The translations under genes and the position numbers were made by a program. The notes below the pieces were generated by a model. It saw only the letters and a program-made list of their open reading frames with translations, was not told where the DNA came from and searched no databases. Of a DNA stretch of 12,542 bases, positions 5,840 through 11,442 are shown in pieces. Positions within the stretch are counted from its first letter, which is position 1, and each line of letters opens with the position of its first letter. The stretch is from CAZPLZ01 sp964587525 (GTDB lineage: Bacteria > Oederibacteriota > CAKKQC01). Location: contig CAZPLZ010000100.1 of NCBI GenBank assembly GCA_964587525.1, positions 1 to 12,542 on the forward strand. Direction: 5' to 3'.

Positions 5840-7909
5840 ATGAAAATCGCTCGATATGTGACCAGCGTAGCCTGCATAGCGCTTTGCGTAACTGGAGCAG
5901 TACGAACAGCCAGCGCCAAAGCCAAACCTCCAGACCGTACTCTCCAGATCCGGCTCGATGCTATAAAATCTGACCCGCAAGAGCCACGCAACCATTACAA
6001 CCTCGCTATCGAGTACCACAACCGCGACATGCTGGATCAAGCCAGCAAGGCCTTTCAAAAGGCGCTGAAGGTCGGCAAAAAGAACAAAGAGGCACACGCG
6101 GATGTGGATCTGGACTGTTACCAGAACCTCGGGTTCATCGCTTTGCGGCAGAAAAAATATGGCAAGGCGGCGGATTGGTTTGCAAGTGGGTTGAAGCTGA
6201 AACCCAACGATCCAGTTTGTCTGTTTAGACGAGGGCAAGCTTACTTCTACGGCCAGAACCCCAAAGCAGCAAAGAAAGCGCTGGAGCAATACCTGTCAAC
6301 CACGGCCGGCAAACCCAAAGCCTCCAAGCAGGCGCCCACCGCCCTGACGTATCTCGGGGCCATGGCCATGGAAAAAAGGCAATACAACGAAGCGGCCAAA
6401 TACTTTCGCCAGGTGATCAAAGAGTACCCGAAGCAATCCAAGGAAGCCGGGACCAACCTCGCCATCGTGCTCCTCACCCAGGGGGACCGATTTGCAAAGA
6501 AGAAACAGTACGCACAGGCCGCGCCGCTGTATGACGAAGCCGCCGCCGCTGATCCATCCAACGCCGATGCGTTAAAGGCGTCCGCCCGGGCCCACTATGA
6601 GCTCGGCACCCAGCTGAAGGATACAGAGGAGCCGGATGAAAAAAAGGAATTCCAGCGGCACTTTACACTGGCTGAACGGAACTTCCTGCGCGCCACCAAG
6701 ATCGACGACGATGATTTCCAATCTTGGTATTTTGCAGGCTTGTCACAGTTTGAACTTGAAAAATACGGCGACATGATCAACTCCTATACACACTCGGTGA
6801 AGATCAATCCCAACCAGGCCGAGGCCAGGTACATGCTCGGGTTGGCTCAATACCGTAAACAGCAATTTGCGGATGCTCTCCGTCAGGCTGAGGAGGCAAA
6901 AAAACTTTCACCGAAAGATCGCGACACCAACAACCTCGTTAACAATATTCATGATGCATGGATCAACGACCTCATGAACAAAGGGACCGAAGCCATCAGC
7001 GCAGACCGGATCAACGAGGCGATCGGTCACTGGGAAGGGGTCGTGGAGCTGGATCCGCACAACCCTGATGCTCCGCAGTACATCAAGCAAGCCCGCGTGC
7101 ACCGGGATGAACTGATTCAGGAACACACCCAGCGTGGAGACACTGCCTATCAAAAAGGCGATCTGCTGACCGCTTCCAATGAGTGGACTGCCGCCGCTCA
7201 GCTTGATCCGGACAATCAAACACTGCAAGGAAAACTGAAAAAGGTTTCTAAGAGTAAACGCGTCGAGGCGATTCGCAGACAAGCGCTGGCGGCCTACAAC
7301 GCACGTGACATGCAGACCGCCATGGCCAAAATCAATGAGGTGCTCAAAATCAAACCCAAGGATGCAGCCACGCTCGCTTTGAAGCGGAAGATTAAACGGC
7401 AGCAGTCCTCCGGTGTTAAGGCCACCTTGGCTAATGTCGACAAACTCATCAAGGCGGGCAAACTCCTTCAGGCCAAACGGAACCTTGAGAGAGCCAGGAA
7501 GGCGGACCCCAAAAATAAGCAAGTCGGCAAGCAGTTGCTGATTGTTAACACGCGCATCGACAACGCCATCAAAAGGAACAAACGGACCGGCACGGATGCT
7601 ATGCGCAGCGGCGACAAAGAAGCCGCCCGGAAGGCGTTCGAAGCGGTCCTCGCGTTCAATCCAAATGACAGGGAAGCCGCTACGGCCATCAAAAAATTGA
7701 CCGGGAAGGAATCCAAGGCCAAGGTATCCGCAGAAAAAATAAAGAAACTAAACAGGCAAGGCATCTTTGCGTACATGCAGAACGACTTGAAAGGAGCTGA
7801 GAAAGCCTGGGCTGCGGCTCTGAAGCTAGATCCTGACAGCAACGAGCTCAAACGTTCTCTAAGTCGTGTGCGCACCAAGATGAAAAAAGCCCGTTCCCGC
7901 CCAGCCTGA
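5840..7909 (+). CDS. Exported TPR-repeat protein of unknown function
   Basis: 689 residues. The N-terminus MKIARYVTSVACIALCVTGAVRTASA is a Sec signal peptide (basic start, hydrophobic core, A-S-A before a likely cut after residue 26); with no lipobox Cys at the site the mature protein should be periplasmic or secreted. The rest is built from about ten to twelve tetratricopeptide repeats, clearest at about 50-82, 92-124, 167-199, 294-326, 327-356, 377-409, 428-459, 480-508, 530-558 and 634-668, with recurring A..F..AL.L.P.....A patterns. From about 460 the chain is Lys/Arg-rich and ends in a basic tail (RTKMKKARSRPA). No enzymatic domain is visible. Such solenoids act as protein-protein scaffolds, for example in envelope assembly or secretion; the partner is unknown. 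It has more A-rich, Lys-heavy codons than its neighbours. First gene of the plus-strand block, transcribed divergently from tyrA; galK follows after 52 bp. Confidence 0.9.
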   Translation: MKIARYVTSVACIALCVTGAVRTASAKAKPPDRTLQIRLDAIKSDPQEPRNHYNLAIEYHNRDMLDQASKAFQKALKVGKKNKEAHADVDLDCYQNLGFIALRQKKYGKAADWFASGLKLKPNDPVCLFRRGQAYFYGQNPKAAKKALEQYLSTTAGKPKASKQAPTALTYLGAMAMEKRQYNEAAKYFRQVIKEYPKQSKEAGTNLAIVLLTQGDRFAKKKQYAQAAPLYDEAAAADPSNADALKASARAHYELGTQLKDTEEPDEKKEFQRHFTLAERNFLRATKIDDDDFQSWYFAGLSQFELEKYGDMINSYTHSVKINPNQAEARYMLGLAQYRKQQFADALRQAEEAKKLSPKDRDTNNLVNNIHDAWINDLMNKGTEAISADRINEAIGHWEGVVELDPHNPDAPQYIKQARVHRDELIQEHTQRGDTAYQKGDLLTASNEWTAAAQLDPDNQTLQGKLKKVSKSKRVEAIRRQALAAYNARDMQTAMAKINEVLKIKPKDAATLALKRKIKRQQSSGVKATLANVDKLIKAGKLLQAKRNLERARKADPKNKQVGKQLLIVNTRIDNAIKRNKRTGTDAMRSGDKEAARKAFEAVLAFNPNDREAATAIKKLTGKESKAKVSAEKIKKLNRQGIFAYMQNDLKGAEKAWAAALKLDPDSNELKRSLSRVRTKMKKARSRPA

Positions 7910-7910
7910 T

Positions 7911-7940
7911 GCCCCCTCTCCCTCTCCCGGGGAGGGTGAG
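7911..7940. repeat. Pyrimidine tract with imperfect hairpin between the TPR gene and galK
   Basis: A CCCCCTCTCCCTCTCCC tract (7912-7928) runs into GGGGAGGG (7929-7936); ccctc (7920-7924) pairs with gaggg (7932-7936), with weaker outer ctc/gag pairing. There is no T-run after it, so it is a poor intrinsic terminator. The style is like C/T-rich dispersed palindromes in many GC-rich genomes, and a similar C/T-rich tract recurs at 11411-11425 after another gene end. No clear Shine-Dalgarno is left between it and the galK ATG at 7962. Confidence 0.35.
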
Positions 7941-7961
7941 TGGTGAAATAGACCCGGCATC

Positions 7962-9149
7962 ATGACCGAACTAACAGAGCAAGAGCGGGCCCAAGCCCTC
8001 CGTCAGAAATTCGTCAAGACGTTCCGCGCAGTGCAACGAAAGATCGCGGTCACCAGATCACCGGGCCGGGTCGACCTCATCGGGGGACACACCGACTATA
8101 ACGAGGGGTTTGTCTTTCCAGCCGCGGTGAATCGCGCCACGTGGGTGGCCGCGCAACGCCGGACTGATACCCAGGTGTGGGTCTACTCATCCACCGTCGA
8201 AGAGCAAATCAAATTTGACCTCCGCACGATGCGTTTTGATCCCGACCACGGCTGGGCCAACTACCCCAAAGGGGTCATGCACGCCTTGGTCAACCGTGGC
8301 TGGAAGCTGGAAGGGCTGAACATGTATATCGAAAGTGATGTCCCCTTAGGAGGTGGCATGAGTTCGTCCGCGGCACTCGAATGTGCCGTGGCGTACGCTT
8401 GCCTGGCGCTCTTTCCCTACCAGCTTGACCGGCTGTCTATCGTCAAGTTGTGCCAGCGTGCTGAAAATCAGTTTGTCGGAGTGGCGTGCGGGATCATGGA
8501 TCAGTACACGTCAGCGTTCGGGCGGAAGGGATATGCCTTGTTCCTTGACTGCCGGTCATTGCGCTGTGAGCATGTTCCGCTGGCACTGGACCGGCACCGG
8601 CTGGTGGTCATTAACTCCCGGGTCAAACACAAACTTGCTTCCGCAGAATATAACAAGCGAAGAGAGCAGTGCACCGAGGCGGTCAAACTCCTCAAACCGA
8701 AATTCCAAAAAGTTAGAGCGCTCCGTGACCTGACCGTCGAAGACCTGCCGGCCGCTCTTCCCCTGCTCCCGGATATCCCGCGCAAGCGTGCTGAACATGT
8801 GGTGCGGGAATGCCACCGGGTCACCGAGGCGGTGTCCTCTCTCAAGCGAGGTGATCTGGCCAGCTTCGGAAAACTGCTCAACGCTTCTCACGCTAGCCTG
8901 CGCGACCTGTACGAGGTGAGCTGCCCGGAGCTGAATACGCTGGTGAACACTGCCCAACAGGTCCCCGGCGTGCTGGGGGCGCGGATGATGGGGGCCGGGT
9001 TCGGCGGCTGCGCGATCGCACTGGTTGAAACTGGCCAGGTGGAAGCACTCAAACGTGATCTGATGCGAGTCTATCAGCGACAGTACGGAACCATCCCTCC
9101 GATTGACGAGGTGGAAACCGCCGACGGCTCAACGGAGTTCACAGTTTGA
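7962..9149 (+). CDS. galK: Galactokinase-family GHMP sugar kinase
   Basis: 395 residues, the normal GalK length. All three GHMP motifs are present: SPGRVDLIGGHTDYNEG at 33-49, the ATP-binding DVPLGGGMSSSAALE at 126-140, and RMMGAGFGGCAIAL at 341-354. The catalytic Asp is D180 in CGIMDQY and the YNKRR segment at 230-234 is also typical. Galactokinase makes galactose-1-phosphate from galactose and ATP in the Leloir pathway. The signature is atypical: the family normally has R(V/I)NLIGEHTDY, whereas here Asn is Asp38 and the sugar-contacting Glu is Gly42. Arg36 and Asp45 are kept. So the family and kinase chemistry are sure, but galactose may not be the substrate; another hexose or N-acetylhexosamine is possible. 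No galT, galE or galM lies nearby. Its TGA overlaps the proposed TTG start of rpmB by 4 nt, so the two are probably co-translated. Confidence 0.87.
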   Translation: MTELTEQERAQALRQKFVKTFRAVQRKIAVTRSPGRVDLIGGHTDYNEGFVFPAAVNRATWVAAQRRTDTQVWVYSSTVEEQIKFDLRTMRFDPDHGWANYPKGVMHALVNRGWKLEGLNMYIESDVPLGGGMSSSAALECAVAYACLALFPYQLDRLSIVKLCQRAENQFVGVACGIMDQYTSAFGRKGYALFLDCRSLRCEHVPLALDRHRLVVINSRVKHKLASAEYNKRREQCTEAVKLLKPKFQKVRALRDLTVEDLPAALPLLPDIPRKRAEHVVRECHRVTEAVSSLKRGDLASFGKLLNASHASLRDLYEVSCPELNTLVNTAQQVPGVLGARMMGAGFGGCAIALVETGQVEALKRDLMRVYQRQYGTIPPIDEVETADGSTEFTV

Positions 9150-9418
9150 TTCCTGATCCAGCCGCTTGCTACACTACCTTCGTGCTCTTCGCAGGAAAGC
9201 ATTGCGAGGTCTGCGGGAAAAGCTCCATGCAGCGAAACCTGGTGAGTCATTCCAAACGGAAGACCGTGCGCCATGCCTTGCCCAATCTGCGCAGGATACG
9301 CATCCAGTCCATGGGGAAAGTCAAAACCATCTGGATCTGCGCAAAGTGTCTGAAAAAAGGCCGTGTCGTTCCGGCACTGCCCCGCCGTCTCTCACGAGTG
9401 GAAGCCACGCCTGCATAA
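9146..9418 (+). CDS. rpmB: 50S ribosomal protein bL28, zinc-ribbon type
   Basis: The core reads HCEVCGKSSMQRNLVSHSKRKTVRHALPNLRRIRI...KTIWICAKCLKKGRVV, a full bL28 with two CxxC pairs (CEVC and CAKC), the zinc-binding version. It is a small basic protein of the large subunit. Start choice: TTG 9146 overlaps the galK stop (4 nt) and has CGGAG at 9133-9137, 8 nt upstream, giving 90 residues with an N-terminal extension of about 15-20 residues before the first CxxC. GTG 9182 gives 78 residues and a more family-like start (LFAGKHCEVCGK) but has no ribosome site. A C-terminal tail of about 15 residues (PALPRRLSRVEATPA) also exceeds usual bL28. The position between a sugar kinase and two Gfo/Idh genes is unusual; rpmB more often stands alone or with rpmG. 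Confidence 0.9.
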   Translation: MIPDPAACYTTFVLFAGKHCEVCGKSSMQRNLVSHSKRKTVRHALPNLRRIRIQSMGKVKTIWICAKCLKKGRVVPALPRRLSRVEATPA

Positions 9419-10415
9419 CGTCTCCGTTCTTGTAGTTGGTGCGGGCACCATGGGTTCGGCCCACACCGAGGCCCTAGCCGCTATGCCCGCTGTCTCGCTG
9501 GCGGGCATTGCAAGTGAAGACTACCCTCGCGCCAGACAACTAGCCGAGCGGTATAAAACCCGGGCATTCAGGAATATCGCCGAAGCTCTGCGCCTCACCC
9601 GGCCAGATGCCGTGTATGTCTGTATTCCCACCACATCTCATAAAGCTGTTGTGCTCCAGGCCGCAGCGGCCGGCCTCCATGTATTCTGTGAAAAGCCGCT
9701 TGCGGCCAGCCTCCAAGACGGGGAAGCCATGATCAAAGCCTGCCGCAAAGCTGGCGTCATCTTCATGGTAGGGCACGTGTTAAGATTCTTTCCCGAATTC
9801 ATCCTGATGCGGCGCCTCGTGCACAACGGGGAGCTAGGATCGCCGGCCGTCATTCGGGTGAGCCGTGGCGGCCAGTTCCCCCGTGGCCTGGGTAACTGGT
9901 ATGCCAACGTCAAGGCCAGTGGTGGTCCGCTGCTGGACCTGGTCATTCATGACTTCGACTGGCTGCGCTGGACATTCGGCAAGGTACAGCGCGTCTATGC
10001 ACGGACGCACTATCGTCTCGGAAATCGAACCAAGGGGCCTCCACTGGCCTACACCCTCACGGTGCTGCGCTTTGCCCGCGGAAGCATGGCCCACGTAGAA
10101 GGATTCTGGGGACATGACTTGCCATTCAGGGTAAAAGTCGAACTGGCGGGCAGCAAAGCACTCGCTGAATATGACTCTCAAAACCCCGTGGTCGTCTCCA
10201 TGCACCGGGCTGAAACGAGAAGCGGCAAGCCGGCTGTTGCGGTTCCCGAGAGCCCATTGGCCAAATCGCCCTACACACTCGAGGATGAACACTTCATCCA
10301 CAGTGTGCGTCATGGCGTGAAGCCCTCCGTGACTGGGGAAGACGCGCTTGAGGCAATACGGATCGGCCTGGCCGCTTTACAATCAGCCCGCTCGGGTAAA
10401 GCGGTCTCCCTGTGA
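9363..10415 (+). CDS. Gfo/Idh/MocA-family NAD(P)-dependent oxidoreductase (first of a tandem pair)
   Basis: 350 residues from GTG 9363. N-terminal Rossmann domain with VLVVGAGTMG (22-31, GxGxxG), then CIPTTSH (87-93), EKPLA (110-114, catalytic Lys region) and the C-terminal alpha/beta domain with GGPLLDLVIHDFDWLRW (187-203, conserved Asp and His196). Family members oxidise or reduce a hydroxyl/keto group of free or nucleotide-linked sugars and inositols in the cytoplasm; the substrate is not readable here. GTG 9363 is the only standard start ahead of the Rossmann fold, but it lies 56 nt inside rpmB, with AAAAGG only 2 nt away. CTG 9411 has GGAAG 6 nt upstream, gives LHNVSVLVVGAG and cuts the overlap to 8 nt, so it may be the true start. 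The stop overlaps the next gene's GTG by 4 nt. Confidence 0.9.
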   Translation: MSFRHCPAVSHEWKPRLHNVSVLVVGAGTMGSAHTEALAAMPAVSLAGIASEDYPRARQLAERYKTRAFRNIAEALRLTRPDAVYVCIPTTSHKAVVLQAAAAGLHVFCEKPLAASLQDGEAMIKACRKAGVIFMVGHVLRFFPEFILMRRLVHNGELGSPAVIRVSRGGQFPRGLGNWYANVKASGGPLLDLVIHDFDWLRWTFGKVQRVYARTHYRLGNRTKGPPLAYTLTVLRFARGSMAHVEGFWGHDLPFRVKVELAGSKALAEYDSQNPVVVSMHRAETRSGKPAVAVPESPLAKSPYTLEDEHFIHSVRHGVKPSVTGEDALEAIRIGLAALQSARSGKAVSL

Positions 10416-11410
10416 CCCCGGCTATTCGTCTAGGCATGATCAGCTTCGCTCACATGCACGCAACCTCGTATGCGGCATGCGCCAGGCAGATTCCGGGCGT
10501 TGATCTTATCGGCATCACCGACCCCAACCGGTCCCGGGGCAAGGAACAGGCCCGGCAATTCAGCACCCGGTACTTTCACCGGGTCACGGATCTTCTTCGA
10601 GAAGGGTTGGATGCGGTCATTGTCGCCTCGGAAAATGCACGTCACACGGAGGACGTGCTGGCCGCGGCGGCAGCCGGGGTACAGGTGCTCTGTGAGAAAC
10701 CCATCGCCACCACACTGAAAGACGCCCGCCGCCAAATCGAGGCTTGCCAAAGGGCACGCGTGCATCTCATGATCGCCTTCCCAGTCCGGTTCAGCCCGCC
10801 GGTTCTCCGGGCCAAGCAGCAACTCGACCAGGGCTCGATCGGCAAGGTGTTGGGGGCCAACACGACCAACCACGGCAGCATGCCCGGGGGGTGGTTCGTA
10901 AAGCCTCGCCTCTCTGGAGGCGGGGCGGTGATGGACCACACCGTGCACGTGGTGGACCTGCTTCGCTGGTTCCTGAAAGACGAAGTCGCCGAGGTGTACG
11001 CCGAGGCCGGCACGCTGCTCTATCCTCACCTGGCCTGCGACGACTGCGGTCTGCTGTCGATGCGTTTCAGGCGCGGGACCATCGCGACGCTCGACACCTC
11101 CTGGTCGCGGGTTCAGGGGTACCCCACCTGGGGCGATGTCACGCTCTTCCTCTGGGGGGAGCGAGGCGTCATCGAAACGAACGCCCTTGCACAGCGTGTC
11201 ACCGTGCACGGCGCGCGTGGCACCCAGTATCACGAATGGGGAAGCTCTATGGATCTCGGACTCCTTACAGAATTTGTAACCTCCGTGCGAGAACGCCGGC
11301 CGCCGAGTATCACCGGCAACGACGGCCTCCGCGCACTTGAAGTCGTGCTAGCCGCATACCGGTCGTCTCGCGCACACCAACCCGTTACGCTCCCCCTGAA
11401 GACAAGATAG
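10412..11410 (+). CDS. Gfo/Idh/MocA-family oxidoreductase with atypical nucleotide loop (second of the pair)
   Basis: 332 residues from GTG 10412, which overlaps the preceding TGA (GTGA). It has VIVASENARH (69-78), CEKPIATT (94-101), a conserved middle block and GGGAVMDHTVHVVDLLRW (169-186) with Asp175 and His179, so the EKP and C-terminal substrate motifs are intact. The N-terminal loop, however, is LGMISFAHMHATSY (7-20) instead of GxGxxG, a form seen in a distinct Gfo/Idh subgroup; the glycine-rich turn is largely replaced by SFAHMH. Cofactor binding may therefore be altered, or the cofactor held tightly as in some nondissociating family members. Tight coupling to the first Gfo/Idh gene suggests consecutive steps on one sugar or a heteromeric enzyme. 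The substrate is unknown; proximity to glmS and galK suggests amino-sugar or hexose derivatives, as an inference only. Confidence 0.88.
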   Translation: MTPAIRLGMISFAHMHATSYAACARQIPGVDLIGITDPNRSRGKEQARQFSTRYFHRVTDLLREGLDAVIVASENARHTEDVLAAAAAGVQVLCEKPIATTLKDARRQIEACQRARVHLMIAFPVRFSPPVLRAKQQLDQGSIGKVLGANTTNHGSMPGGWFVKPRLSGGGAVMDHTVHVVDLLRWFLKDEVAEVYAEAGTLLYPHLACDDCGLLSMRFRRGTIATLDTSWSRVQGYPTWGDVTLFLWGERGVIETNALAQRVTVHGARGTQYHEWGSSMDLGLLTEFVTSVRERRPPSITGNDGLRALEVVLAAYRSSRAHQPVTLPLKTR

Positions 11411-11442
11411 CCCCTCCCCCTCTCCTGTGTTCTAATCAAATT
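11411..11442 (+). promoter_or_regulatory. C-rich tract plus extended -10 promoter of glmS
   Basis: After the stop comes a C/T-only run (11411-11425, ccccTcccccTcTcc), then TGTTCTAAT (11428-11436): TG at 11428-11429 and TCTAAT at 11431-11436, five of six matches to TATAAT. The last -10 base is 11436, so transcription would be expected at about 11443, the A of the glmS ATG. No -35 match stands out and no Shine-Dalgarno precedes the ATG; together these suggest a leaderless glmS mRNA. The C-rich, G-poor tract could also act as a Rho loading site for the upstream transcript; that is speculative. Confidence 0.4.

Noticed and set aside
10430..11233. 267-codon minus-strand frame opposite the second Gfo/Idh gene
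   Set aside because: Antisense shadow with no motif; the plus-strand frame has intact family motifs.
11411..11442. glmS ribozyme or other riboswitch upstream of glmS
   Set aside because: Only 32 bp separate the genes, far too short, and no conserved core is visible.
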